A program made the position numbers and the translations under genes. Under the pieces are notes generated by a model that worked only from the letters and a program-made list of their open reading frames with translations, was not told the origin of the DNA and did not search any database. A stretch of 64,000 bases of DNA from Chitinophaga sp. Ak27 (GTDB lineage: Bacteria; Bacteroidota; Bacteroidia; Chitinophagales; Chitinophagaceae). Location of the stretch: positions 62,001 through 126,000 of the forward strand of contig NZ_JABAOB010000011.1 in the NCBI RefSeq assembly GCF_012726295.1, in the 5' to 3' direction. Shown one piece after another: positions 1-9,650 of the stretch (position 1 is the stretch's first letter; the number at the start of each line of letters is the position of its first letter).

Positions 1-1
1 A

Positions 2-313
2 CAGGCATTTGATGTGTGCCTGAATCCGCAGGTAGTGAATGAAGTGACGGTAGGTAACTATCCGTTAAAGATTGACGAATACCTGGCGATGGGCAAACCG
101 GTGGTGGCTACCGCCACCAAAACGATGGAACTATTTCGGGATTATGTGTACCTGGCTACTCACCCGGATGAATATACGTTGCTGATTGAAAAGGCATTGA
201 AAGAAAACAATACGGACACGGCGGCAGCGCGCATACACTTTGCAGGTACCCATACCTGGGAAAATTCAGTTGCGGCCATTTACCAGGCCATATTATCTAC
301 CAGCGGCAATTAA
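2..313 (+). CDS. Glycosyltransferase, C-terminal fragment (5' end outside window)
   Basis: The open frame runs in from the window edge, so only the last 103 residues are visible. They carry the nucleotide-sugar-binding end of a GT-B (family 4-like) glycosyltransferase: the stretch KIDEYLAMGKPVVATATKTM corresponds to the usual E-x(7)-E region, where the second acidic part contacts the donor sugar and 'MGKPVVAT' is the hallmark. It ends 2 bp before the next gene, an acyltransferase on the same strand, so the two are probably co-transcribed at the edge of the exopolysaccharide locus. Donor and acceptor cannot be told from this fragment. Confidence 0.8.
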   Translation, partial: QAFDVCLNPQVVNEVTVGNYPLKIDEYLAMGKPVVATATKTMELFRDYVYLATHPDEYTLLIEKALKENNTDTAAARIHFAGTHTWENSVAAIYQAILSTSGN

Positions 314-315
314 TT

Positions 316-930
316 ATGAGCATAAAAGAAAAACTGAAACAGAATCCTGGTCTCAAGAAACTGGCATTGTACCTCCTGATGCCCAGGCATCAGGCCCGTC
401 CACGTGCATGGGTAAGGCTATTTGTGAATCCCTTTATACATAAGAAAGGTAAAGGGTCCCTGATCAGGCGGCGCACCCGGATGGATGTACTACCTTTCAA
501 TACTTTCACACTGGGCGACTATTCCACCATCGAAGATTTTGCTACCGTTAATAATGGTATGGGCGCCGTTGTTATTGGTCACCATGTACGGGTAGGTATC
601 GGCAACGTACTGATAGGACCGGTACGTATAGGCGACAATGTTATATTGGCGCAGAACATCGTATTATCTGGCTTAAATCACGGCTATACAGACCCCAATG
701 TACCTATTGCCCAGCAACCGTGCAGTACTGGTGAGATCGTAGTGGAGGCTGACTGCTGGATTGGCGCCAACAGTGTTATTACCGCCGGAGTCACTATTGG
801 CCGCCACTCGGTGGTGGCAGGAGGCAGCGTGGTCACCAAAAACGTTCCCCCTTATACGATAGTGGCGGGCAATCCTGCCCGCCCTATCCGACAATATCAG
901 CCATCCAGTGGTACCTGGGAAAAAATTTAG
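316..930 (+). CDS. Left-handed beta-helix (hexapeptide repeat) acyltransferase
   Basis: The 204-residue protein has a basic N-terminal arm (about residues 1-50) followed by imperfect hexapeptide repeats of the [LIV]-G-x(4) kind (about 60-195), the LbH fold of WbbJ/VatB/Maa-type acetyltransferases. The motif SGLNHGY with the expected catalytic His is present, as is the typical end V-AGNPAR-I. It probably transfers an acetyl group from acetyl-CoA to a sugar in the cytoplasm. It follows a glycosyltransferase by 2 bp, pointing to modification of the EPS repeat unit. Its stop overlaps the stop of the convergent secreted esterase gene by 4 bp. The acceptor is unknown. Confidence 0.85.
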   Translation: MSIKEKLKQNPGLKKLALYLLMPRHQARPRAWVRLFVNPFIHKKGKGSLIRRRTRMDVLPFNTFTLGDYSTIEDFATVNNGMGAVVIGHHVRVGIGNVLIGPVRIGDNVILAQNIVLSGLNHGYTDPNVPIAQQPCSTGEIVVEADCWIGANSVITAGVTIGRHSVVAGGSVVTKNVPPYTIVAGNPARPIRQYQPSSGTWEKI

Positions 931-3900
931 TTGCTCACTTTTATAAAACGGCCCCTCCAGTTAAAGCTACCGTCTTCCGCTTTTACATCTACCGTATAGT
1001 AGCCATTGGCCAGGTTACTGATGTTTATTTCAGCCAGGAAAGGCCCAGGCGTAGTAAACCGGAGTTGATGCTGTATACGGCCATTCAGATCGAAGATCCT
1101 CACCTGCAGCGGCGCTTCACCCCTGCGGGTAACTTGCAACCGCACATACTGCACTGCCGGATTCGGATACAGCTGTACCTTATTTTCCTGGTGTCCGTCA
1201 TTGTTACCGGTTACCGTTAACGAAAACAGACTTGTGCCTGTAGCTCCTTTATCGTCTGTAACGGTAAGGCGAAACTGGTATTCTCCTCCTTCAGTCACCC
1301 TGATCAGGGTTTGGGCAGTATTCGGACTTTGTATATACGCTGTCACCGGACCTTTTACCTGTGACCATTCGTATTTTACAATGTTGCCATCAGGATCATA
1401 GGAAGCACTTCCATCAGCAATCAATGCATCCATAGGCAGTTCTATGCTCCTATCTCCCTGGGAAACAGCAACAGGTGATTTATTGGGTATAGCCGCTACT
1501 ACCACGTTTACGGAGGCCGTACTACTGGCGCCTTTATTATCGGTTACGGTAACTCGATAAGTATACGTACCTGCCTGTAAGTTGCTCACATTCGTTTTGG
1601 CTGCATTTGGTGTAGCCAGGTCGCCGCCTGCGGGGCCGCCGATTTTTTCCCATAGCCAGGTCGTAATTTGTCCGTCGGCATCGGTAGAACCGCTGCCATC
1701 GAGGGCACTGGTATTCACCGGTAATTGCACCCGGATATTGCTGCCGGCATTGGCAACTGGGGGTTTGTTGGGTATTTCCGCCAGTACAGTAATTGTTACC
1801 GTGGCCGTAGCACTGGCGCCATTATTATCAGTTACGGTCAGGCGGTAAGTGTAGGTACCTTCCTGTAAGTTACCCACATTCGTTTTAGCGGCGTTGGTTG
1901 TTGCCAGATCACCACCCGCAGGGCCGCCAGTTTTCTCCCACAACCAGGTGGTGATTTGCCCGTCGGCATCTGTAGAAGCGCTACCATCGAGGGCTACGGT
2001 ATTGATCGGCAATTGTATCTGGATATTGGTACCAGCATTGGCTACCGGCGGTTTATTCAAGGTTGCACCCAACACGGTAACCGTTACTGTAGCTGCATTG
2101 GTGGCGCCATTGTTATCTGTCACCGTCAGGCGATAAGTATAAATACCTTCCTGCAGGTTGCTCACATTCGTTTTGGACGCATTCGGTGTAGCAAGGTCGC
2201 CACCGGCGGGGCCACCAGTTTTCTCCCATAGCCAGGTAGTAATTTGTCCATCGGCATCCGTAGAGGCGCTGCCATCGAGAGCGGCGGTATTAGCTGGCAG
2301 CTGTACCTGGATATTGGTTCCAGCATTAGCTACGGGCGGCTTATTAGGCGGGGCTGCCAATACAGTCACAGTTACCGTAGCGGAATTGGTAGCACCGCTA
2401 TTGTCTGTTACCGTCAGCCGGTAACTATAAGTACCTTCCTGTAAGTTACTCACATTCGTTTTAGCCGCACCTGGCGTAGCCAGATCGCCACCGGCAGGAC
2501 CAGCGGTTTTCTCCCACAGCCAGGTAGTGATTTGCCCGTCGGCATCCGTGGAGGCATTACCATCAAGCGTGGTGGTACTAACTGGCAGTTGTACCTGGAT
2601 ATTGGCGCCTGCATTGGCTACCGGTGGTTTATTAGCCGCAGGATTCACTTTTACATTGATGGTATCAGTGCTTGTCAACCCTTTGTTATCGGTTACCGTC
2701 AACGTATATACGTAGGTTCCAGCCAGTAGCCCCGTAACATTTGATTTAACGACAGCGGGTGTTACGAGGGTTCCGCCCGTAGGGCCGCTTAATTTCTTCC
2801 ATGCATACGCGGTGAGCGTATTGCCTGATGCAGCGCTGGATGCAGCGCCATCGAGTGTAGTATAGTTCACCGGTAAAGTGATGGTAATATCGCTTCCTGC
2901 ATTCGCAACCGGAGGCGCCGTAGTGCCATCTTTCAGTTCGAAGGCGCCCACATCATATTTTCCACCCTGAGGGCGTACGGTATTGTCGTAATCTGTTTTC
3001 AGGTTGAAATCCGACATATCTCTTCCCGTATTCACCGCCGTGGACGCGGGCAACAGGTGATAATCGCCGGCAGCGCCATTTACAAAATTGGCAGTGGCCA
3101 TGTCCGTATAGCAAATGTTGTTACCAAATTGCAGTTTAATTGGTTGGGCGCCCTTAATATACATCCCGTTTGATGGATAGTCATAGGGAGTTCCCTTCTC
3201 CACCAATAGATTATTATATACCTGGTGACCGATGGTGGTTTGATAGGCGAATATTTTGATCGCGTTCTTGCCGCTGTCGGTATTGACGATCGTGTTGTTG
3301 TAGATGTTGGCAGTTGGCGGCGGAAACAAGTCAGGAGTGGTTCCATCGGGGATCTTATCAGCTACGTTAATCCCTTCGTAGTAAATGTTTGAAATGATGT
3401 TGTTATAGATTTCGCTGATACCGGAGCCGAACACTTCGATGGCTGGCATATACCCGGTAGACACATTATTATTATAAACTTTCAGTGCCGAACCGGAACC
3501 GATGAGGATACCATATCCCTGGGCGGCATTTTTAGACATGGCATAATTGACCAGGCGGTTGTTGAACACACGGTTATCGCCATTTTTGGCCATGGCAATC
3601 TGTATTCCGTCGCTACCGATATTTTCGAGGTCGTTATCGTATACCCAGAGGTTTTCAATCCAGTGGGAGCGCATATTAGTACAGGTACCTTCGTTCCAGA
3701 AATAGTGGGTGTTACCGATATAAAATCCTTCCCCTGCTGCATTTCTGCATTTAAGGTGGTGTATTTTCACATTTTGCATCACGAAATTCCCTTCCCAATA
3801 TTGAGGCTGGGCGCAGGTTTGCAATGTTTTGGCCTGGAGGAGGATATTACCGTCATGGATATACAGGTGATGTACATCGAAATCGGAGGCACCCAGGCCA

Positions 3901-5120
3901 AAGGTGATCCCGAAAATAGGGAGACCGTTGATATTAGTACCATTGAGATCGAAACCGTATTCGTAGTTTTTATCGCCGCTACCACTGATTTCCACGAAGC
4001 GGCAGGTAGGACAGTTGAATACTGCGGCAGTGCCTTGGTTGCGGACACCCAGCTTTACCTGGCCGCCGCAGTTGGTGATGACGATGGGTTTATCGGGAGT
4101 GCCGGTCAGGTTCCCGAGATGAAGATATTCGTACTCCCCCGCGGGTATACACAAGGTATCTCCCGGGTTTACGTTCAATGTCGTCATGGCGTCGGGGTAG
4201 TACATTTCCGCTCTTCCGTTGGCAGTATTGGTCATGGGTACTACAATACGTTTGGCAGTTCCGGGTGGCGTGGTGGGTGTTGTGCCGGATTTGCTGTATT
4301 GGAGCATCCATTCATAGATGTTCTTATTATCTTCTTTGTAATTCGGGTCGTAGGCTTTAGTCCAGGCATCGTGCGATGCCGCCTGGAAGAGGGTGAGTCT
4401 TGCCAGTGGATTAGGAGCTGGTACCGTGGAGTTGATATCTTTTACCCAGTCGATCGAATACTGGGAAGGTACGGTAGGATCCTGGTTATTATGCAGGGCC
4501 CATACGGGTGTGTTATTACCTGCCACTACTGCTGCCAGCGCAGTAGTAGGCGGATACATACCGCATACGACTACAGCGCCCGCAAATGCGGCTGCTTTAG
4601 TTTTATCTTCACAAAGCGCTCCCCAGGTGAGTCCTCCTCCCATACTCATACCAGTGATATAAATGCGGTTGGTATCAATATCATATTTTGAAAGCAGGTA
4701 GTTTTTAAACAGGGTTACATCTCCTGAACCCGGCCAGGTATTAAACTGTGGGGAGATTACGATAAATGAGTACTGCTGACCATTTACAGTGAAACTGGTA
4801 GGAAACCTGCCATCATTGATCACCCTCGGCAAACCATTTCTCAATACACCTGATAACGGCGAATTAGTAGCGAGTTCACCCACGCCATGAAAGAACATAA
4901 TGAGTGGATACTTCTTACCACCACCCCGGGTATAACCCGCCGGCAGGTATTCATAAAAGCCCTTGATATTAGACATGGTGGGATCATTAAATGACCGGGC
5001 TGTTTGTACCTGGCTAAAAACAGGCAGGGATCCCAAGCAGGACACCAGGAGGAAGAGAGTAGTTAACCGGAATATGCTGCGGCGAAACGAGCGCCTGGGC
5101 AAGGGAAGATGGTTTATCAT
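927..5120 (-). CDS. Secreted esterase / parallel beta-helix / PKD-repeat protein with T9SS sorting domain
   Basis: This 1397-residue surface or secreted protein has, in order: a signal peptide (about 1-37, ending VFSQ); an alpha/beta-hydrolase esterase domain (about 45-270) with nucleophile Ser159 in GMSMGG and likely Asp214 and His250; a right-handed parallel beta-helix (about 290-690) rich in Asn ladders (YNN, FNN); six PKD/REJ-like Ig domains (about 720-1310), four nearly identical; and a T9SS type A sorting domain (VQLYPNPA..., about 1315-1397). I chose ATG 5120 because the upstream in-frame ATG at 5186 would add 22 polar residues before the signal peptide. The esterase domain ends in NIYEWMLQ, almost as in the stand-alone esterase at 28503-29270. 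The inferred job is cell-surface deacylation and cleavage or binding of an acylated polysaccharide. Confidence 0.85.
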   Translation of the reverse strand: MINHLPLPRRSFRRSIFRLTTLFLLVSCLGSLPVFSQVQTARSFNDPTMSNIKGFYEYLPAGYTRGGGKKYPLIMFFHGVGELATNSPLSGVLRNGLPRVINDGRFPTSFTVNGQQYSFIVISPQFNTWPGSGDVTLFKNYLLSKYDIDTNRIYITGMSMGGGLTWGALCEDKTKAAAFAGAVVVCGMYPPTTALAAVVAGNNTPVWALHNNQDPTVPSQYSIDWVKDINSTVPAPNPLARLTLFQAASHDAWTKAYDPNYKEDNKNIYEWMLQYSKSGTTPTTPPGTAKRIVVPMTNTANGRAEMYYPDAMTTLNVNPGDTLCIPAGEYEYLHLGNLTGTPDKPIVITNCGGQVKLGVRNQGTAAVFNCPTCRFVEISGSGDKNYEYGFDLNGTNINGLPIFGITFGLGASDFDVHHLYIHDGNILLQAKTLQTCAQPQYWEGNFVMQNVKIHHLKCRNAAGEGFYIGNTHYFWNEGTCTNMRSHWIENLWVYDNDLENIGSDGIQIAMAKNGDNRVFNNRLVNYAMSKNAAQGYGILIGSGSALKVYNNNVSTGYMPAIEVFGSGISEIYNNIISNIYYEGINVADKIPDGTTPDLFPPPTANIYNNTIVNTDSGKNAIKIFAYQTTIGHQVYNNLLVEKGTPYDYPSNGMYIKGAQPIKLQFGNNICYTDMATANFVNGAAGDYHLLPASTAVNTGRDMSDFNLKTDYDNTVRPQGGKYDVGAFELKDGTTAPPVANAGSDITITLPVNYTTLDGAASSAASGNTLTAYAWKKLSGPTGGTLVTPAVVKSNVTGLLAGTYVYTLTVTDNKGLTSTDTINVKVNPAANKPPVANAGANIQVQLPVSTTTLDGNASTDADGQITTWLWEKTAGPAGGDLATPGAAKTNVSNLQEGTYSYRLTVTDNSGATNSATVTVTVLAAPPNKPPVANAGTNIQVQLPANTAALDGSASTDADGQITTWLWEKTGGPAGGDLATPNASKTNVSNLQEGIYTYRLTVTDNNGATNAATVTVTVLGATLNKPPVANAGTNIQIQLPINTVALDGSASTDADGQITTWLWEKTGGPAGGDLATTNAAKTNVGNLQEGTYTYRLTVTDNNGASATATVTITVLAEIPNKPPVANAGSNIRVQLPVNTSALDGSGSTDADGQITTWLWEKIGGPAGGDLATPNAAKTNVSNLQAGTYTYRVTVTDNKGASSTASVNVVVAAIPNKSPVAVSQGDRSIELPMDALIADGSASYDPDGNIVKYEWSQVKGPVTAYIQSPNTAQTLIRVTEGGEYQFRLTVTDDKGATGTSLFSLTVTGNNDGHQENKVQLYPNPAVQYVRLQVTRRGEAPLQVRIFDLNGRIQHQLRFTTPGPFLAEINISNLANGYYTVDVKAEDGSFNWRGRFIKVSN
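1480..2920 (-). repeat. 288-bp tandem repeats encoding PKD domains
   Basis: Landmark words (for example the ACATTCGTTTT stretch) recur at 1591, 1879, 2167 and 2455, exactly 288 bp (96 codons) apart, with a diverged copy at about 2740. Each unit encodes one Ig-like PKD/REJ domain beginning KPPVANAG. The near identity of four copies implies recent duplication or gene conversion; copy number may vary between strains. Confidence 0.9.
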
Positions 5121-5450
5121 GTAATTATATGGCTTGCAATAGTTTAAAATTCTATCCTCATAGTCATTCTCTTTGAAGGTTCCCAAAAACAGGGGTTTGT
5201 CTTTGCAAAGAAAGGTTTTTTTTCTTTCATATAATTAAAAAAAATAACATATATATCGACAATAAATAAAGTATAAATAATTCATATCTGTATTTATTTG
5301 TTTATTTTAAATCTATCTGGTAAAGATTGATTTTTTTGTCAATAAAAATCTTAACTTTGTAGCTATTAGTCTGCACAGACCCCTTATTTTTTGACCTCTT
5401 CCTACACAAAGACCATTATTTCAGGACAATACGATTGTAATTAATGGTTC
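5121..5450. other. AT-rich divergent intergenic region
   Basis: This 330-bp region separates the minus-strand giant esterase gene from the plus-strand flippase gene. It is very rich in A+T, with poly-T and poly-A runs. Apart from one good plus-strand promoter (listed separately) I see no gene. I could not place a convincing TAnnTTTG box for the minus-strand gene. Confidence 0.7.
5327..5359 (+). promoter_or_regulatory. Bacteroidota-type promoter for flippase gene
   Basis: TTG (5327-5329), 22 bp, then TAACTTTG (5352-5359), which fits the Bacteroidota pattern TTG-N(17-23)-TAnnTTTG. It would start transcription near 5366, about 85 nt before the flippase start codon. This is a pattern match only. 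Confidence 0.55.
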
Positions 5451-6791
5451 ATGGCATTTAAACTTTTGGCAGTAATGCGCAACAGGCATTTCCATTCGCT
5501 TCTTGGAAATGTGATTATGGCGTTTTTCAATGTACTTTCTTTCGCATTGCTGGTAAGAATGTTGTCACTTCCTGCGTTTGGTGAATGGGTATTATTTCTC
5601 GCTACCTACAACATCCTGGATCAGATAAGAACGGCGTTACTTCAATCCGGCATTATTAAATTCAGTGCGGGTGTAGATGCGGATATCAGCAACCAGGTAA
5701 CCGGGGCCGCCTGGTATATTTCGCTGCTGCTGACATTTATCTTTATCGCCGGCTCATTTACCGTATATGCTGCCGGCTACCGCTGGTTCAGCGACACCTG
5801 GCATTTTTTCCTCGGATGGTTGGGCATTATGACGTTGTTTTCACTCCCCTTCAACTTCTCTACTTGGGTATTACAGGCCGCACACCGGTTTGATAAAATT
5901 GTGCAAATACGCATGATGCAAAACGGTTCTTTCCTGGTACTGCTCTGCATCCTGTTTCTGCTGAAACAGGTGAACCTGCACAATGTATTATATGCGTATA
6001 CCCTGTCGCTGCTTTTGACCAGCATATACTGCATGGTTTTTAAGTGGACCGAATTACATACCCTGGCCGTACGCACCAAAGCGCATGCCTTACAGTTATA
6101 CCGGTATGGACGGATGATAGTCGGCAGTATGGTGACCTCTTCCCTGCTTACCTACTCTGATAACCTGGTATTAAGAACAATGATCAATCCCGCAGCAGTA
6201 GCGGTATATAGCATCCCGCAGAAATTTATGGAGTTCATCGAAATCATCCTGCGAAGTTTTGTGGCCACTTCTCAGCCAACCATTTCTTCCGCAGCCAACC
6301 GGAACGACTGGAAAGAAGTATCCCGTGCATTTTGTCGCTATACCGGCACCATTACGATCATCATTCTACCCTTTATTATAGGGCTATTAATATTCACCAA
6401 GCCGTTGATTCTGATACTGGCGGCCAAGGCCTATTTGCCGGCTACCGATATTGTGAGAATATTCCTGCTATCAGGTATTCTGTACCCGATCGACCGTTTC
6501 ATCAGTGTGACCCTGGACATGATCAACCAACCAGGTGTAAACTTTTATAAGAACCTGTTGAAACTAATCATAAATATTGTCCTGGATATAGTGTTGGTGC
6601 TGTTATTTACCGATATTCGCTCTGTGGCGATTGCCTCTTCCCTTAACCTGGTGTTTGCAGTAATATTCGGTTATTATTTCCTTCACCGTTATCTTCCTGA
6701 TGTGAAGTTGAAAGATGTATGGCTTTATGGTTGGAATGAATGCAAAATGCTTTTGTCGAAATTAAAAATCTTCCGCTTACAGTACAAATAA
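5451..6791 (+). CDS. Polysaccharide flippase (Wzx / MATE-like, oligosaccharide flippase family)
   Basis: The 446-residue integral membrane protein has about 12 hydrophobic segments across its whole length and a short basic C-terminus. Layout and size match the Wzx/RfbX group of lipid-linked oligosaccharide flippases (MOP superfamily), including the amphipathic opening with an early TM helix containing asparagine (NVLSFALLVRML). Its expected role is to flip undecaprenyl-linked EPS repeat units across the inner membrane. A GT14-like gene follows after 10 bp in the same transcript. A polymerase and chain-length regulator needed for a Wzx/Wzy pathway are found 20 kb further on. Confidence 0.85.
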   Translation: MAFKLLAVMRNRHFHSLLGNVIMAFFNVLSFALLVRMLSLPAFGEWVLFLATYNILDQIRTALLQSGIIKFSAGVDADISNQVTGAAWYISLLLTFIFIAGSFTVYAAGYRWFSDTWHFFLGWLGIMTLFSLPFNFSTWVLQAAHRFDKIVQIRMMQNGSFLVLLCILFLLKQVNLHNVLYAYTLSLLLTSIYCMVFKWTELHTLAVRTKAHALQLYRYGRMIVGSMVTSSLLTYSDNLVLRTMINPAAVAVYSIPQKFMEFIEIILRSFVATSQPTISSAANRNDWKEVSRAFCRYTGTITIIILPFIIGLLIFTKPLILILAAKAYLPATDIVRIFLLSGILYPIDRFISVTLDMINQPGVNFYKNLLKLIINIVLDIVLVLLFTDIRSVAIASSLNLVFAVIFGYYFLHRYLPDVKLKDVWLYGWNECKMLLSKLKIFRLQYK

Positions 6792-6801
6792 CTAACCATT
6801 T

Positions 6802-7644
6802 ATGAGGATAGCTTTTATTATCCTGAGTCATAAGAATCCTCAGCAGTTATGCCGTCTGCTCGGCCGGCTGCAGCATCCGGCAGTTGATTGCTATATTCAC
6901 CTCGATGCGAAGGCGAATATACTGGAATGGCAGGATGCTTTACATTTCCCTCAGGTCAGTTTTATCACCAAGAGAGCTAACGTAACCTGGGCCGGTTACG
7001 GCACCATCCGGGCGGCACTTAATGGCATTGAGCACATTGGCGCCACCGGCAAGCAATACGGCTTTATTCACCTGATCAGCGCACAAGATTATCCTTTGGC
7101 AGATATCGACGTGCTGTATCATTTCTTTGCCGGCAATCCCGGGCAACAGTTCCTGGACCTGCTTCCACCGGAAGCGCTCCAACGGATGATGTCTAAAATC
7201 ACTGCCTACTATTTTGAGGATCTCCGTTTCCCTGGTAAATACCGGATAGCCTCCCTGGTCAACAAAATATTGCCCGCCCGGCGCCACCCATTTAACCTCG
7301 AGGTTTATGGCGGCTCCCTATGGTGGAGTCTTACACAGGAATGTGCGCTGTGGTGCGCCCAATATGTAAAAGATCATCCCAGGCTGGAACGCTTTTATAA
7401 ATATACCTGGGGAGGAGATGAATTTATTTTCCAGACACTCATTATGAACAGTCCATTTAAAGATACTGTCCGGAATAGTTACATGCGGTATATAGACTGG
7501 TCGGAAGGACATGCCCATCCAAAAACGTTTACTATACAGGATCTGGACAAGATATTGCAGTCGGGGCAACTGCTGGCACGTAAGTTTGATATGGACAAAG
7601 CACCGGAACTGCTGGACCAGATTGACCTGGCGACCAAGCGTTAA
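6802..7644 (+). CDS. GT14-like (core-2/I-branching family) glycosyltransferase
   Basis: The 280-residue protein begins MRIAFIILSHKNPQQL and continues with HLDAKA, LISAQDYPL, GSLWWSLT and WGGDEFIFQTL. These are characteristic blocks of the 'Branch' family (PF02485), which transfers N-acetylglucosamine or xylose to sugar acceptors. There is no signal peptide or membrane helix, so it is probably cytoplasmic or peripheral. It follows the flippase by 10 bp and is followed by a strong terminator, so the two genes form a small operon. The precise sugar specificity is unknown. Confidence 0.85.
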   Translation: MRIAFIILSHKNPQQLCRLLGRLQHPAVDCYIHLDAKANILEWQDALHFPQVSFITKRANVTWAGYGTIRAALNGIEHIGATGKQYGFIHLISAQDYPLADIDVLYHFFAGNPGQQFLDLLPPEALQRMMSKITAYYFEDLRFPGKYRIASLVNKILPARRHPFNLEVYGGSLWWSLTQECALWCAQYVKDHPRLERFYKYTWGGDEFIFQTLIMNSPFKDTVRNSYMRYIDWSEGHAHPKTFTIQDLDKILQSGQLLARKFDMDKAPELLDQIDLATKR

Positions 7645-7663
7645 CAGGGTGAAACTACTATAA

Positions 7664-7706
7664 AAGAAGAAAACCGTCGCTTCCGCAGAGACGGTTTCTT
7701 TTTTTA
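7664..7706. terminator. Bidirectional intrinsic terminator
   Basis: Inverted repeat AAACCGTC (7671-7678) / GACGGTTT (7690-7697) with an 11-nt loop, extended by flanking A-rich and T-rich arms and followed by a T-tract. It lies between the convergent GT14-like gene and the methyltransferase gene and can serve both. Confidence 0.8.
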
Positions 7707-7728
7707 CACTCGTTGCGTATATTATTTA

Positions 7729-8499
7729 TTATCGGGTGTTCTTTCTCCACAAAGTATTAAAGCCACCGGTAAAGTTGTAGGGCAGTATTTCTGCTACCTG
7801 GCAATCCAATGATTGCAGAAACTTCACCCGCTTGGTGATCAGTGAAAACGGGAATACGTCTTCCACAAAATTGGTCTTGGCAAAGCGTACTATTTTGAAA
7901 TCGCTCGCAGCGGCCAGCTTCTGCAAATCCTTCACCGTAAAGAATTGCACGTGATCCAGGTTATCGGCTTGTGATTGGGCAGTAGTGCCTTTGAAGCCCA
8001 GTGCGTGTTTTACCTTATTAATATTTTTCCACAATGCCGGGTTGTTACGCGCTTTCAGCATAGGGCGGGTAACACACAACTCTCTTGGTCCCTGTCCATT
8101 GGGAACGGTTACAATCAACAGTCCGTCATCTTTCAGGGAATCGTGGATGGTTTGCAGTAACAACTGAGGTTGATCCAGGTGTTCCAGCACTTCGCTGCAG
8201 ATCACTGCATCATATGTTTCTCCCTGTGCCGTGAGCGCCTCTGCGCTGATGGCAGCAAACTTCACATTGGGATAAGTATTGCGTGCATTGGCCACAGCGA
8301 TGGTCTTTTCACTGATATCTATTCCCAATACCTCATAACCAAACTGTCCGAGGTGGCGGCTGATCACGCCGTTACCACATCCTACGTCCAGCACACGGCC
8401 TCCGTCGGGAATGTTTTTCTGCAGACTATCCGTTATAAAATTGAGGCGTTTTATATCAGTAATCCGGTCGTATTCGTAGGTGATTGCGGTCTTTGTCAT
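7729..8499 (-). CDS. Class I SAM-dependent methyltransferase
   Basis: The 256-residue protein contains motif I of Rossmann-fold methyltransferases (RVLDVGCGNGVISRHLG), an acidic residue after strand 2 (LGIDISEK), and the motif IV region DAVICSEVLEHLDQP, close to the UbiG/methyltransf_11 group. It is the last gene of the minus-strand EPS operon, 22 bp after a GT4 enzyme. In that context it most likely methylates a sugar or lipid intermediate. Its substrate cannot be read from sequence; UbiG-like quinone methylation is less likely given the neighbours. Confidence 0.8.
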   Translation of the reverse strand: MTKTAITYEYDRITDIKRLNFITDSLQKNIPDGGRVLDVGCGNGVISRHLGQFGYEVLGIDISEKTIAVANARNTYPNVKFAAISAEALTAQGETYDAVICSEVLEHLDQPQLLLQTIHDSLKDDGLLIVTVPNGQGPRELCVTRPMLKARNNPALWKNINKVKHALGFKGTTAQSQADNLDHVQFFTVKDLQKLAAASDFKIVRFAKTNFVEDVFPFSLITKRVKFLQSLDCQVAEILPYNFTGGFNTLWRKNTR

Positions 8500-8521
8500 A
8501 TCAAAATTGATAAGTGTGTTA

Positions 8522-9649
8522 TTATTTACAGAGCTGTTGGTATACAGCAGCTATCTTTTCAGTCATACCAGCTACATTGAAGTGCGTAGCAATTTCAATC
8601 TTTGCGTTTTGCTGCAACCGGTGGCGTAAACGTTCATCTGTGGCTACTTTTACTATTGCAGCCGCTAACGCGGACACATTCTCAGCGGGTATCAACAGGC
8701 CATTTTCCCCATCTTTCACCGCTTCTTTGGTGCCGTCCACATCGCTGGCAATCACTGCCTTTCCCATGGCCATTGCTTCGAGTACGCCAATCGGAAATCC
8801 TTCCCAGAGCGATGGTAGGCAGTAGATATCAGCGGCATAGAGCACAGCTGGAATGTCCTGGCGATAGCCGGCAAAGATCACCTGCTGTTCCACTCCTGCT
8901 TCACGGGCAGCAGATACCGCTGCCGGCATCAGTTCCCCGTCGCCAATCATGAGCAATTGCAGTTGCGGCACCTGTTGCAAGGCCGCTGCAAACCCTTTGA
9001 TCATCGTCACCGGATCTTTCTGGTAAGTCATCCGGGCAATAAAACAAATCAGTAGCTTATCGGCCGGTATCCCATACTCTGCCCGCAGATCCGGGTAAGA
9101 ACCTTCAGGATTAAACTTCCGCAGACTTACACCATTCCGGATCACCACGCCGGCAAAGCGCTTGAATGCCTTGATACCGGTTTGACGATTAGATTCGGAC
9201 ACACAGATATTTACCTGTGTTTTACGGGTAATAAATTTTTCCGCAGCAATACGCAAACGCTTGGTCAGTGGATGCAGCCCTTCGTGAAATGACCAGCCGT
9301 GAATGGTATATACCACCGGTAATCCCAGGCTACGTGCGGCCCACAGCACATTGGAGTTGGCGCGGGTGCCATGCACATGTACCACATCAATCTCTTGTTG
9401 TTGTATGAAGCTCTTTACCCTTCTCCACACTCCTATGTCAAAGGCTTTTTCACTGCCAATCACATAGGCTGGTACATTCATTTGTTTCAACGCGGTGATC
9501 ATCGGCCCTTCTGTAAAAGAGAGTACTACCGGCTCAAATAAATCGCGGTCCAGCGTTGCCACCAGGTCTAGTACGTGGCTCTCTCCACCACCAATTTTAC
9601 CCTGGCGGATGGTTTCCAGTACACGTATTTTGCCATTTACTTTTCCCAT
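8522..9649 (-). CDS. GT4 family glycosyltransferase
   Basis: The 375-residue GT-B enzyme has the glycine-rich acceptor-side motif RQGKIGGGESHVLDL near the N-terminus and the donor-site E-x(7)-E motif in EGFPIGVLEAMAMGKAVIAS near residue 290. I chose ATG 9649 (MGKVNGKIRV) because it begins 1 bp after the asparagine synthase-like stop codon; an ATG at 9664 would overlap that gene by 14 bp and is possible. It is a cytoplasmic enzyme of the EPS assembly operon. The donor sugar is unknown. Confidence 0.87.
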   Translation of the reverse strand: MGKVNGKIRVLETIRQGKIGGGESHVLDLVATLDRDLFEPVVLSFTEGPMITALKQMNVPAYVIGSEKAFDIGVWRRVKSFIQQQEIDVVHVHGTRANSNVLWAARSLGLPVVYTIHGWSFHEGLHPLTKRLRIAAEKFITRKTQVNICVSESNRQTGIKAFKRFAGVVIRNGVSLRKFNPEGSYPDLRAEYGIPADKLLICFIARMTYQKDPVTMIKGFAAALQQVPQLQLLMIGDGELMPAAVSAAREAGVEQQVIFAGYRQDIPAVLYAADIYCLPSLWEGFPIGVLEAMAMGKAVIASDVDGTKEAVKDGENGLLIPAENVSALAAAIVKVATDERLRHRLQQNAKIEIATHFNVAGMTEKIAAVYQQLCK

Positions 9650-9650
9650 A

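Noticed and set aside
3663..4691. Plus-strand frame of 342 codons opposite the giant esterase gene
   Set aside because: It lies wholly antisense to a coherent multi-domain protein; its translation has no recognisable motif or composition of a real protein.
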